A DNA stretch of 64,000 nt from Rhodococcus maanshanensis NBRC 100610 (GTDB lineage: Bacteria > Actinomycetota > Actinomycetes > Mycobacteriales > Mycobacteriaceae): NCBI RefSeq assembly GCF_001894865.1, contig NZ_BCXA01000008.1, forward strand, positions 1 through 64,000, read 5' to 3'. Positions within the stretch are counted from its first letter, which is position 1; every line of letters begins with the position of its first letter. Both the position numbers and the translations under genes were made by a program. The notes under the pieces were generated by a model. The model was given only the letters and a program-made list of their open reading frames with translations, had not been told where the DNA came from and did no database searches. Positions 43,867 to 53,226 of this stretch are shown here, one piece after another.

Positions 43867-45198
43867 CTAGGTGGTTGGTGCCTGCGCGGCGGCAGCCGCC
43901 TTGGCTGCGGCCGGCAACGCGGCGGCGATGCGGTCGAACGCGGCGTCGTCGAGGGCAGAGGAGACGAACCAGGCCTCGAAGGCGCTCGGAGGCGCGTAGA
44001 CGCCGCGCGAGAGCAGCGCATGGAAGAAGGCGGGGAAGCGCCAGGTGTCGCTCGCCTTCGCCTCCGCGTAGTTGGTGACCGGACGGTCGGCGAAGAACAC
44101 GCTCACCATGGTGCCTGCAAATTGCACCTGGTGCTGCACACCCGCCTCGGTGAGGGCGTCGCCGAGCAGCCTGCCGAGGGTCGCGGAGTTGCGTTCGAGG
44201 GCGTCGTACACGCTCTGATCAGCGGCGCGGAGGCTGGCGAGCCCCGCAGCGACGGCGACGGGGTTTCCGGACAGGGTGCCCGCCTGGTACACCGGGCCTG
44301 CGGGCGCGAGGTGGCCCATCACGTCGGCGCGGCCGCCGAACGCTGCGGCGGGCAGTCCGCCGCTCATCACCTTGCCGAAGGTCATCAGGTCGCCCGCGAC
44401 GCCGTCGATCCCGTACCAACCGGCCGAGCTGACGCGGAAGCCGGTCATCACCTCGTCCATGATCAGCAGCGCGTCGTGGGCGGTGCACAGCCGGCGCAGG
44501 CCCTCGTTGAACCCGGGCTTCGGCGCGACGGCGCCCATGTTGCCCGCGGCGGCCTCGGTGATCACGCACGCGATCTGCTGGGGGTTCGCGGCGAAGGCCT
44601 GCGCGACCGCGTCCAGGTCGTTGTAGGGCAGCACGATCGTGTCCGAGGCCTGCGCACCGGTGACGCCGGGCGAGGTGGGCAGACCGAGGGTGGCGACGCC
44701 GGAGCCCGCGTCGGCGAGCAGGGCGTCCACGTGGCCGTGGTAGCAGCCGGAGAACTTGATGATCTTGGTGCGGCCGGTGAACCCGCGGGCCAGCCGGACC
44801 GCGCTCATGGTGGCCTCGGTGCCCGAGTTGACCAGGCGGACCTGCTCGACGGGGGCGACCCGGTCGACGATCGCCTCGGCGAGCTCGATCTCGCCCTCGG
44901 TGGGGGCACCGAACGAGAGCCCGGTGGTCGAGGCCTTCTGCACGGCCTCGACGACCGCCGGGTGCGCGTGTCCGAGGATCATCGGTCCCCACGAGCAGAT
45001 GAGGTCGACGTAGTCGTTGCCGTCGACGTCGGTCAGCGTGCAGCCGGACGCGTTGGCGATGAAACGGGGGGTACCGCCCACAGATTGGAAGGCCCGCACC
45101 GGGGAGTTGACGCCCCCGGGGATGACGGCGCCCGCCCGCTCGAAGAGCTGCGCGGAGGTGCTGGCGGGCTGAGAAGAGGCGCTGGTGGGAACAGTCAC
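43867..45198 (-). CDS. hemL: glutamate-1-semialdehyde 2,1-aminomutase (heme synthesis)
   Basis: 443 residues from GTG 45198; the GGAGG is only 2-3 nt away but the length and N-terminus ([30 protein letters not shown]) match the family. PLP lysine in [20 protein letters not shown] (Lys276), substrate pocket [28 protein letters not shown]. It makes 5-aminolevulinate from glutamate-1-semialdehyde. Grouping with cytochrome c maturation genes links heme supply to its use. Confidence 0.94.
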   Translation of the reverse strand: MTVPTSASSQPASTSAQLFERAGAVIPGGVNSPVRAFQSVGGTPRFIANASGCTLTDVDGNDYVDLICSWGPMILGHAHPAVVEAVQKASTTGLSFGAPTEGEIELAEAIVDRVAPVEQVRLVNSGTEATMSAVRLARGFTGRTKIIKFSGCYHGHVDALLADAGSGVATLGLPTSPGVTGAQASDTIVLPYNDLDAVAQAFAANPQQIACVITEAAAGNMGAVAPKPGFNEGLRRLCTAHDALLIMDEVMTGFRVSSAGWYGIDGVAGDLMTFGKVMSGGLPAAAFGGRADVMGHLAPAGPVYQAGTLSGNPVAVAAGLASLRAADQSVYDALERNSATLGRLLGDALTEAGVQHQVQFAGTMVSVFFADRPVTNYAEAKASDTWRFPAFFHALLSRGVYAPPSAFEAWFVSSALDDAAFDRIAAALPAAAKAAAAAQAPTT

Positions 45199-45326
45199 GG
45201 CCTCCAGTGTCCCAGTTGTCGAGATTTTGCCAACGACAGGGTGTAGGAGAGCGACCGAGGACACATCGGGGCGACCGACATCCCGGCCGATCGGACACCC
45301 GAAGTCGTGATGCCAGGATGTTCGGC

Positions 45327-46865
45327 ATGGAACCGACGCTGGACGCATTGCAGGATCACCGACACGAGCTCTACGAACGCTTCGCGGTCGCACAGGTGGC
45401 CGTGTCCGCCGACGGCCGGGAGGTGTCCTTCATGGGCCCGATCGAGATCGGTGTCGAGGTCGGCGGGTTCGCGGTGATCGAGTTCGAGGGCGCGCGCCGC
45501 GTCGCGGTCCAGGTGCGGGAGGTCCGCATGGTCGAACGCGAGGGACCCCAGCTCGACTTCACCGTGCGCGACCAGATGGCGGAAATCGGTGTCGTCGCGG
45601 CCAGCGTCCGACCGCTGATGCGCTCGCTCGGCGGATCCGCGACCACGCTCGGCGAGTTCGACGGCGACTTCTTCCTGGAGCGACGTGCGGTCGAGCCGTT
45701 CGGTGAACGCCCGATCCGGCCCGCGACGGAGGACGAGGTCGCCCTGATCGCCGAGGGCCTCACCGGGACGGCGGCCGCCATCGAGATCGGGGTGCTCAGG
45801 CAGGCACCGAGCGTCCCGGCCACGCTGCGGTCGACGGGGTTCGCGCGGCACACCTTCATGTGCGGGCAGTCCGGCTCCGGCAAGACCTACACCACGGGTG
45901 GCCTGCTCGAGCGACTGCTCGGCTCGACCGAACTGCCGATCGTGGTGCTCGACCCGAACTCCGATCACGTGTTCCTCGGCTCCTGCGACCCCGAGGACTC
46001 CTCGCCCGCCGCCGAGCGCCACCGCGAGGTCGCGTCGGGGGTGCACGTGGCGCGGGCGCGCGGCAACGGCGCCGAACACACGTTGTGCCTGGACTTCAGC
46101 GACCTCGACCTCGACATCCAGGCGCTGCTGCTGCGGATGGACCCGATCCGCGACCTCGACGACTTCCGCGCACTGCGCCAGGTCACCGCGACGCTGACGG
46201 TGCCGTACTCCGTCGACGACCTGGAGGCCGCAGCCGCCGCGCACCACGACACCGAACGGCTCGCGGCCCGCATCGGCAACCTCCGGATCGGCGAGTGGGA
46301 CCTGTGGCGGCGCGAGGGCGAGCGCTCGGCCGTCGAGTACGACGTGAGCCGCGCGCGCTGCGTGATCGTCGACGTCGGGAGCCTGTCGCGGCCGGACGAG
46401 CGGACCGCGGTCGCGCTGGCGATCCTCGGCAGGCGGTGGGCGGGCCGCCGGGACCGCGAGCCGGTGCTGCTCGTCATCGACGAGGCGCACAACGTGCTGC
46501 CCGCCACCACCGAGGACCCGCTGCTGGCGGCGACCGCCGAGCTCGGCGCGCTGATCGCCGGCGAGGGCCGCAAGTTCGGCCTGCACCTGTTCGTCGCCAC
46601 CCAGCGGCCGGGCAAGGTGCACCCGAACGTGGTCTCGCAGTGCGACAACCTGGTGTTGATGCGGATGAACGGCGCCGCCGACATCGAGGACCTGAGCACC
46701 CTGTTCTCCCACGTGCCCGCGCCGATGCTGCACCGCGCGACCGGGTTCGGGCTCGGTCAGGCGCTGTTCGCCGGGCCGATCGCGCCGGTGCCGCTGCTCG
46801 CCCAGGTGGGTACCCGAGTCAGTCCCGAGGGCGGCGGCGACGTGCCGACCACCTGGGCGGGGTGA
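45327..46865 (+). CDS. HerA-like ATPase (DUF87/FtsK-HerA superfamily)
   Basis: 512 residues from ATG 45327 (AGGA eight nt before; an ATG three codons upstream lacks one). An N-terminal beta-barrel-like domain (~20-130, the HAS barrel layout), Walker [16 protein letters not shown] (179-193), [14 protein letters not shown], Walker [16 protein letters not shown], arginine-bearing [27 protein letters not shown]. HerA proteins are hexameric DNA translocases, in archaea with NurA nuclease; no NurA is seen here. Actinobacterial homologues are common and functionally unknown. Divergent from hemL. Confidence 0.85.
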   Translation: MEPTLDALQDHRHELYERFAVAQVAVSADGREVSFMGPIEIGVEVGGFAVIEFEGARRVAVQVREVRMVEREGPQLDFTVRDQMAEIGVVAASVRPLMRSLGGSATTLGEFDGDFFLERRAVEPFGERPIRPATEDEVALIAEGLTGTAAAIEIGVLRQAPSVPATLRSTGFARHTFMCGQSGSGKTYTTGGLLERLLGSTELPIVVLDPNSDHVFLGSCDPEDSSPAAERHREVASGVHVARARGNGAEHTLCLDFSDLDLDIQALLLRMDPIRDLDDFRALRQVTATLTVPYSVDDLEAAAAAHHDTERLAARIGNLRIGEWDLWRREGERSAVEYDVSRARCVIVDVGSLSRPDERTAVALAILGRRWAGRRDREPVLLVIDEAHNVLPATTEDPLLAATAELGALIAGEGRKFGLHLFVATQRPGKVHPNVVSQCDNLVLMRMNGAADIEDLSTLFSHVPAPMLHRATGFGLGQALFAGPIAPVPLLAQVGTRVSPEGGGDVPTTWAG

Positions 46866-46874
46866 GGGTCGGCG

Positions 46875-47246
46875 TCAGAAGACCGGGCTGGGGCCGTCCA
46901 CGATCAGGCCGTGGCAGACCCCGGTCGGCAGGCAGACCTCGTTGATCCGGACCATCCCGATCCGGGCGCCGTCGACGAGCCGGTAGAAGGTGAAGTTCCG
47001 GCCGTCGATGCTGTGCGCCCGGACGCCGGGCAGCGAGGTGAAGTCCTTGTTGGTGTTCAGCACGTCGTCCTGGGTGAGCACCGGGTTGACCTGGTACTCG
47101 GTGTGACTGCCGTCGGCCAGCAGGGTGTACGGAGCCGACGCCGCAGAGGCAGAGGCTGCGGGCGCGGCCGTGGCGGTCGCGGCCGTGCCGGCGGCGACGG
47201 CGATTGCTCCGAGTGTTCCGGCAACGATGCGGGTGACTGAGCTCAT
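46875..47246 (-). CDS. small secreted protein of unknown function
   Basis: 123 residues from ATG 47246. Sec signal peptide (VTRIVAGTLGAIAVAAGTAATATAAPA) then an Ala/Ser-rich spacer and a compact domain of ~85 residues: YTLLADGSHTEYQVNPVL, GVRAHSIDGRNFTFYRLVDGARIGMVRINEVCLPTGVCHGLIVDG. Two cysteines five apart could form a disulfide. No family recognised. Convergent with the HerA-like gene, 9 bp apart. Confidence 0.72.
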   Translation of the reverse strand: MSSVTRIVAGTLGAIAVAAGTAATATAAPAASASAASAPYTLLADGSHTEYQVNPVLTQDDVLNTNKDFTSLPGVRAHSIDGRNFTFYRLVDGARIGMVRINEVCLPTGVCHGLIVDGPSPVF

Positions 47247-47322
47247 AGTTAGTCGATAGAACACGACTCGTGCACAGTTCGCCAGCGCAACGAATACCGA
47301 TCCGGTCACGGGCCGTCCGGGC

Positions 47323-48585
<1,263 letters not shown>

Positions 48586-48650
48586 TCAATATGTACAGAA
48601 TGCTGGAGTGTGGCGGTGAATTGTTGGACAAGATGACCAGGAGCACACCG

Positions 48651-49118
48651 ATGAGCATCGATCGCCTCGACGCCGACCTGCTCGAGCTCCTGCACGCCGA
48701 GCCGCGCGTGGGGGTGCTCGAGGCGTCGCGCCGGCTTGGTGTCGCCCGCGGCACCGTGCAGGCCCGCCTGAACCGGCTCGAACGCGACGGCGTGATCGCG
48801 GACATGGCCCCCACCCTGGACGCCGAGGCCCTCGGCTTCCCGGTCACCGCGTTCGCGACCCTGGAGATCGTCCAGGGTCGCGGGCACCGCGCGGTCGTCG
48901 AGCACCTCGTCGCGATCCCCGAGGTGCTCGAGGCCCACACCACCACCGGTGCGGGCGATGTGCTGATCCGGGTGGTGGCGCGGACACACTCGGACCTGCA
49001 ACGGGTGATCAATCAGATCGTGGACGGGCAGAACGTGCTGCGGTCGTCCACGGTGATCGCCCTGGAGAACCAGATCCCGCTTCGCCACCTGCCACTGGTG
49101 CGGGCCGCCCTGGCGTGA
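48651..49118 (+). CDS. Lrp/AsnC family regulator, probable hppD regulator
   Basis: 155 residues from ATG 48651 (AGGAG eight nt upstream; an ATG at 48633 is possible). HTH LDADLLELLHAEPRVGVLEASRRLGVARGTVQARLNRLERDGVI, then an RAM domain LEAHTTTGAGDVLIRVVARTHSDLQRVINQI. The TTGACG at 48576 and AT-rich CAATATGTACA that follows lie in the 119-bp region shared with divergent hppD. It probably senses an aromatic amino acid and controls hppD. Confidence 0.88.
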   Translation: MSIDRLDADLLELLHAEPRVGVLEASRRLGVARGTVQARLNRLERDGVIADMAPTLDAEALGFPVTAFATLEIVQGRGHRAVVEHLVAIPEVLEAHTTTGAGDVLIRVVARTHSDLQRVINQIVDGQNVLRSSTVIALENQIPLRHLPLVRAALA

Positions 49119-49133
49119 CCGCGCCTGCCGCCG

Positions 49134-49976
49134 TCAGTTCAGCGCGGCGCGGAGGGCTTCGGCGTACGCGCTCGGGTGGCTCGTGTTGCCGTTGTGGCCA
49201 CCGGGGAACACGCGGACCTCTTCACCTCGCAGGTCGGCCAAGGCGACCGCGCACGCCCGGTCGAAGACGGTCTCCGGAGTCGCCCGGCCGACGGCGGGGA
49301 CGATGCGGGTCGACGTTCGGCCGACCGCGGCGACGTCGAGTGTGTCCCGAATGATCGCGGAGAAGTCCTGCTCGACGAAGAAGTCGAAGTTGCGAATTCG
49401 CTGTGGCGACATCGGCATCGGCGTCAGCCCCGGCTCGACCTCCGTGCTGTGCGGGTCGATGCCGAGGACCTTCGCGACCAGCTGCAGGGTTCCCGCCAGC
49501 CCGTCGGTGCGATGGACCCGCTGGATCTCGGCCAGCTCGTCCTGGTGCTCGGCCCGGTGCCCGGGCGGCAACAGACGCGGGCTGACCGGCTCGTGCGCGA
49601 CCAGGGTCGCGAGCTGCTCCGGGTGGCCGACCGCGACGTGGAGTCCGATCGAGGCACCAAGGCTGCACCCGAGCATCCGGGCCGGCTCGTCGGTGACCTC
49701 CGCGAGCAGGCGGTGGACGTCGTCGGCGTGCTGGGCAAGGGTCACGCCGCCGTCCGGATCGTCGAGGACACTCCTGGACAGGCCGCGCCGGTCGTACGTG
49801 ACCACGGTGTAGTCCGCCTCCAGCCGGTCGACCAGGTCCCGGCTGCGGCCCGCATCCCCTTCCCCGCTCTGCGAGATCAGCAGGACGGGTCCGGCCCCCC
49901 TGACCTCGAAGTACAGGGATGCACCCTCCACCCGCAGTGATCCCGATCGGGTCCCCGTTCGGCTGCCCACGTTCAT
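49134..49976 (-). CDS. alpha/beta hydrolase
   Basis: 280 residues. Nucleophile elbow ARMLGCSLGASIGLHVA (Ser in GCSLG), oxyanion region LLISQSGEGDAG, YDRRGLSRS, catalytic His in FPGGHNGNTSHP. No signal peptide. Substrate unknown. It is divergent from a MarR gene across a 28-bp imperfect palindrome, so probably MarR-regulated. Convergent with the Lrp gene, 15 bp apart. Confidence 0.87.
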   Translation of the reverse strand: MNVGSRTGTRSGSLRVEGASLYFEVRGAGPVLLISQSGEGDAGRSRDLVDRLEADYTVVTYDRRGLSRSVLDDPDGGVTLAQHADDVHRLLAEVTDEPARMLGCSLGASIGLHVAVGHPEQLATLVAHEPVSPRLLPPGHRAEHQDELAEIQRVHRTDGLAGTLQLVAKVLGIDPHSTEVEPGLTPMPMSPQRIRNFDFFVEQDFSAIIRDTLDVAAVGRTSTRIVPAVGRATPETVFDRACAVALADLRGEEVRVFPGGHNGNTSHPSAYAEALRAALN

Positions 49977-50006
49977 CGCACGCTCCTCTCGTCAATAAGT
50001 ATCACA

Positions 50007-50034
50007 ACAGATGTATCACATATGATGCATCTGT
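50007..50034. promoter_or_regulatory. 28-bp imperfect palindrome, MarR operator candidate
   Basis: Outer arms ACAGATG (50007-50013) and CATCTGT (50028-50034) with a TATCACATATGATG core that is itself nearly symmetric; the few mismatches are mostly transitions. It is between the divergent hydrolase and marR genes and is far more AT-rich than its surroundings. Confidence 0.7.
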
Positions 50035-50054
50035 GTCGATGTAAAATCGGCCGC

Positions 50055-50519
50055 GTGAATGGCATCGACCTGTTCCTGCTGGGGCGCACCCTGATGAAGA
50101 TCGGCGAGGAGGCGTTGCCCACCGACGGCATCGGCCGCCACCCGACCGGCACCCGCACCGTGCTGATCGTCGCCAGCGACATCCGCGACCACCCAGGAAG
50201 CGCCGTGGGTGAGATCGCGGCGCGGACCGGCTTCCCACAGAGCGCGGTGTCCGGCGCCGTCGCACGACTGAGGGAGGCGGAGGCGATCACCACACAGCCG
50301 GATCCTGATGACCGGCGGCGCGTACTCATCCACCCGGCCGCGGAGGTGTCCGACCGGATGGGCGAGGTCAGGGCGACATCGATCGAGACCGCACTTGCCG
50401 CAACCCTGGGAACCGACGACCCGCTGGCGATCGGCGAGGCGACCGCGCTACTCGAGGAATTGGCCCGCCGACTCACGCCCGACGTCATCGGCCAACTCCG
50501 AAAGGGCCAGCCCCGATAG
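50055..50519 (+). CDS. MarR family transcriptional regulator
   Basis: 154 residues from GTG 50055 (VNGIDLFLLGRTLMKIG); an upstream ATG at 50022 falls inside the palindrome. Winged helix PGSAVGEIAARTGFPQSAVSGAVARLREAEAITTQPDPDDRRRVLIHP with the MarR DPDDRR wing. No ribosome site is seen, so it may be leaderless. Probably regulates itself and the divergent hydrolase. Confidence 0.83.
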   Translation: MNGIDLFLLGRTLMKIGEEALPTDGIGRHPTGTRTVLIVASDIRDHPGSAVGEIAARTGFPQSAVSGAVARLREAEAITTQPDPDDRRRVLIHPAAEVSDRMGEVRATSIETALAATLGTDDPLAIGEATALLEELARRLTPDVIGQLRKGQPR

Positions 50520-50559
50520 GCCGCGGCGGGTCGCGAGCCGGTCATCTTCCTAAAATATG

Positions 50560-50571
50560 TAGACCGGTCTA
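50560..50571. promoter_or_regulatory. perfect palindrome TAGACCGGTCTA, TetR operator
   Basis: A 12-bp perfect palindrome in an AT-rich setting, 10 bp upstream of the tetR start. TAGACCGGTCTA cores are typical of TetR-family operators. It likely overlaps the promoter of the tetR-dehydrogenase operon. Confidence 0.75.
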
Positions 50572-50581
50572 TATTGATCGC

Positions 50582-51121
50582 ATGAAGAAGGGCGAGGAGA
50601 CGAGGCTGCGGATGATCACGGTCATGGCGACCGCGGTCGAGGAGAAGGGCGTGGCGGCGACCGGCGTCACCGAGGTGCTCGAACGCAGCGGGGCGCCGCG
50701 CGGCTCGCTGTACTTCCACTTCCCCGGCGGCAAGGACGAGTTGGTCGCGGCCGCACTCCGACAGAGCGCGGACACGCTCGACGCACTGATGGCCGCCTCC
50801 CTCGGCGGCCCGCCCGCGGATGTCATCGCCCGGCTCCTCGAGGCGCTCGCCGACCGGCAGGTCGACTCCGACTTCACCAAGGGCTGCCCGATCGCGACCG
50901 TTGCCCTCGAGACGGCGGGCACCGACCCGCTCGGCGGGGTGTGCGCCGAGATCTACGCCCGCTGGGAGGCCGCCCTCGCGGACCTCATCGGCGACGCCGC
51001 GCTGGCCACCGAGGTCTTCGCCCTCATCGAGGGCGCACTGCTCGTCGGCCGGGTCCGGCGGTCCCGCGAACCCATCGATGCGGCGGTGCGCGCCGTCCGG
51101 AAACTACTGGAGACCTCATGA
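50582..51121 (+). CDS. TetR family transcriptional regulator
   Basis: 179 residues. HTH VTEVLERSGAPRGSLYFHFPGGKDELVAAAL (the YFHFP signature), TetR C-terminal domain with CPIATVALETAGTDPLGGVCAEIY. Closest to the YxaF/LmrA-like subgroup. Its stop overlaps the ATG of the dehydrogenase gene (ATGA), so it co-regulates its own partner through the upstream palindrome. Confidence 0.9.
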   Translation: MKKGEETRLRMITVMATAVEEKGVAATGVTEVLERSGAPRGSLYFHFPGGKDELVAAALRQSADTLDALMAASLGGPPADVIARLLEALADRQVDSDFTKGCPIATVALETAGTDPLGGVCAEIYARWEAALADLIGDAALATEVFALIEGALLVGRVRRSREPIDAAVRAVRKLLETS

Positions 51122-52146
51122 GCACGCCCGACACCCTCGTCATCGGTTCCACCGGACTGATCGGCCGGTGGCTGATCCCCGAGCTCACCCGCCAGGGCAG
51201 GCACGTCGCCGCGATGGTCAGGAACGCCGCCGAACGCGGCGACGAACTCCGCGACTGGGTGGCCGCCCACGGCGGGAACACCGAGCTGCTGACCGTCGTC
51301 GACGGGGACCTGACCGCGCCCGGACTCGGCCTTGACCCGTTGCCCGCCGTGCGCGACGTGTACAACCTCGGCGGACGGTTCGCCTTCGGGCTCACCGAGA
51401 GCGAGGCTCGCGCGGTCAACGTCGACGGGGCCGTGGCCGCGCTGCGCTGGGCGCAGGAACTGCCGCGGCTACGCCGGTTCGTGCACATCAGCGGGTATCG
51501 CGTGGCTGGCGCAACCGTGACCGCGACGCTCTACCGCGACAAGGGCGCCTACGAGGCGAGCAAGGTCGAGGCCGACCACGCCGTGCGCGATCACGCCGAG
51601 GCACACGGCATCCCGTACGCGATCGTCAACCCGTCGACGGTCATCGGCGACTCCGGGACCGGCGAGACCACCCAGTTCATCGGCCTTGCCGCGATGGTCC
51701 GCGACCTCCACCGCGGCAGGCTCCCCGTCATTCCCGGCGGCAAGGACGTCTGGGTCCCCGTGGTCACCGCGGACTACTTCGCCCGGTTCCTCGCCGCCGT
51801 GCCCGAGCACGCGGAACCCGGTGCGGCGCTGTGGGTTCTCGACGAGGACACACCGCTGCTCGGCGAGCTGCTCCGCGACGTCGCACGGACCCTCGGCGTG
51901 CGGCCCCCTCGATTCCACGTGCCGGTCGGGGTGATCCGCAGGCTGCCCGCGAAGCTGACCGGCGCGGACCCGGAGACCCTCGGTTTCCTCTCCGCCGACC
52001 GGTACCCGACCGATTCCGCACGGGCGCTCGCCGAGCGGGCCGGGCTGACCTTCCCTCCGCTGCCGCAGGCGATGCGGGCGTGGGTGGACTACCTGGTGGC
52101 GAGCGAATTCGGGAAACACGACCCCGCTCGAACGCCGGTCCGCTAG
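51118..52146 (+). CDS. NAD(P)-dependent extended SDR / epimerase-type dehydrogenase
   Basis: 342 residues. Rossmann motif LVIGSTGLIGRWLIPELTRQG (GxxGxxG), VDGDLTAPGLGL, NVDGAVAALRWAQ, catalytic-type Tyr/Lys in KGAYEASKVEAD, and INPSTVIGDSGTG-like IVNPSTVIGDSGTGET. The family spans NDP-sugar epimerases, flavonoid reductases and steroid dehydrogenases; substrate not predictable. Coupled with the TetR gene. Confidence 0.85.
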   Translation: MSTPDTLVIGSTGLIGRWLIPELTRQGRHVAAMVRNAAERGDELRDWVAAHGGNTELLTVVDGDLTAPGLGLDPLPAVRDVYNLGGRFAFGLTESEARAVNVDGAVAALRWAQELPRLRRFVHISGYRVAGATVTATLYRDKGAYEASKVEADHAVRDHAEAHGIPYAIVNPSTVIGDSGTGETTQFIGLAAMVRDLHRGRLPVIPGGKDVWVPVVTADYFARFLAAVPEHAEPGAALWVLDEDTPLLGELLRDVARTLGVRPPRFHVPVGVIRRLPAKLTGADPETLGFLSADRYPTDSARALAERAGLTFPPLPQAMRAWVDYLVASEFGKHDPARTPVR

Positions 52147-52159
52147 TCCGCCAACCACC

Positions 52160-52222
52160 CGCCGAGTGTGCAGCTTCCGACGCATCGCCCGAGAGCGTGC
52201 GCCGGCAGGTGCACACTCGGCG
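52160..52222. terminator. inverted repeat between convergent genes
   Basis: 13-bp perfect arms CGCCGAGTGTGCA (52160-52172) and TGCACACTCGGCG (52210-52222), loop 37 nt, between the dehydrogenase and thioredoxin genes. Probable bidirectional terminator, though the loop is long. Confidence 0.62.
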
Positions 52223-52236
52223 CGGGCGGCGGACGG

Positions 52237-52566
52237 TCAGGCCACCGGCAGGTGCGGCTCCAGCGCCCGCATGATCGCCGCGCGGGGCTTGGCACCGACC
52301 ATCGTCGTGACCATTTCTCCGCCGATGAACAATGCCATGGTCGGCATGCCCATCACCTGATACTCCCTGGCCGTCCCCGGGTTCTCGTCGACGTCCAACG
52401 CGATGACGGCGAGACGACCGGACTCCTCGTTCGCGATCTGCTCGAGGACCGGCGCGACCATCTTGCACGGAGGGCACCAGCTCGCGGTGAACTCGACGAG
52501 GACCGGCGTCTCGGACGAGAGCACGTCGGCGGCGAAGGCGGCATCGGTGGTGGTGGCCAGGGACAT
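52237..52566 (-). CDS. trx: thioredoxin
   Basis: 109 residues from ATG 52566 with AAGGAG upstream. Thioredoxin fold with active site FTASWCPPCKMVAP (Cys31, Cys34); the usual WCGPC is WCPPC, which tends to shift redox potential. Cis-proline loop MGMPTMALFIGGE is normal. Cytoplasmic. It lies 68 bp downstream of an HxlR redox-type regulator gene on the same strand, which suggests shared control. Confidence 0.9.
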   Translation of the reverse strand: MSLATTTDAAFAADVLSSETPVLVEFTASWCPPCKMVAPVLEQIANEESGRLAVIALDVDENPGTAREYQVMGMPTMALFIGGEMVTTMVGAKPRAAIMRALEPHLPVA

Positions 52567-52634
52567 GGAGCACTCCTTTGTCTCGGTACTGCTGTCTCGG
52601 TACTTGTTCTGCGATCGAGCGTCGGACGTCGGGT

Positions 52635-53060
52635 TCAGCGATTGACCTGGGCGATGACCCGTTCGTGCACATCCGCGTCCCCGCCGCATTCACACACCAG
52701 GCGCGCGGTAACCCGGCCCCCGCACCCCGTGTGCCGGTACACCACCTCGGGCACCCCGCCGTCGACGAGGTGCTTCTCCCCCCAGTCGGAGAACGCGGCC
52801 AGCACCGGCAACAGGTCGAGACCCGCCTCGGTGAGGACGTACTCCTGCCTGGCCCTGCTGCCAGGAACCCGGTAATCCCTGGTGGCCAGCACGCCCGCGG
52901 CGATGAGCCGCTGCAGGCGGTCCGAGAGCACCCCGCGCGGCGCGCCGGTTGCGGCCCGGAGCTCGTCGAAGCGGCGGAGACCGAGCGCGACCTCGCGAAC
53001 GATCAGCAGGGCCCAGCGCTCGCCGACCACGGCGAGGGTTTCGGAGAGGGTGCACGTCAC
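52635..53060 (-). CDS. HxlR family transcriptional regulator
   Basis: 141 residues from GTG 53060. HxlR winged helix: VTCTLSETLAVVGERWALLIVREVALGLRRFDELRAATGAPRGVLSDRLQRLIAAGVLATRDY. Cys3 near the N-terminus and a C-terminal cysteine cluster (HTGCGG, LVCECGG) are available for redox or metal sensing. A 22-bp perfect palindrome starts 1 bp upstream of the start codon, so it is autoregulated and probably leaderless. The thioredoxin gene follows. Confidence 0.88.
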   Translation of the reverse strand: MTCTLSETLAVVGERWALLIVREVALGLRRFDELRAATGAPRGVLSDRLQRLIAAGVLATRDYRVPGSRARQEYVLTEAGLDLLPVLAAFSDWGEKHLVDGGVPEVVYRHTGCGGRVTARLVCECGGDADVHERVIAQVNR

Positions 53061-53061
53061 G

Positions 53062-53083
53062 GTCCTGAGTCTAGACTCAGGAC
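53062..53083. promoter_or_regulatory. 22-bp perfect palindrome, HxlR operator
   Basis: Half-site GTCCTGAGTCT followed by its exact complement, 53062-53083, directly abutting the HxlR start. The core TAGACT could serve as a -10, so binding would block transcription directly. Confidence 0.8.
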
Positions 53084-53163
53084 TTAGATGCTGTCGAGAC
53101 CCTCGATCGCGCGCTCGCCGGACGCCACCCGCCGTCGACCCGCGGCGATATAGTGGCAACTGT

Positions 53164-53179
53164 TGTGATCCGCATCACA
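53164..53179 (+). promoter_or_regulatory. CRP/GlxR-type site upstream of hmgA
   Basis: TGTGATCCGCATCACA, a perfect TGTGA-N6-TCACA match to the cyclic-AMP receptor protein consensus (mycobacterial CRP, corynebacterial GlxR). A -10-like TATAGT lies at 53149-53154, which would put the site just downstream of the transcription start, a repressing position. hmgA begins at 53227. Confidence 0.75.
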
Positions 53180-53226
53180 AAACGGGCCGAGGGGGCGGCC
53201 CGCAGCTCGACGCCGGGAGGAACGCC

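Noticed and set aside
52882-53226. Longer HmgA start at 52882
   Set aside because: The extension overlaps the HxlR gene, the palindrome and the CRP site and has no family similarity; ATG 53227 has a strong ribosome site.
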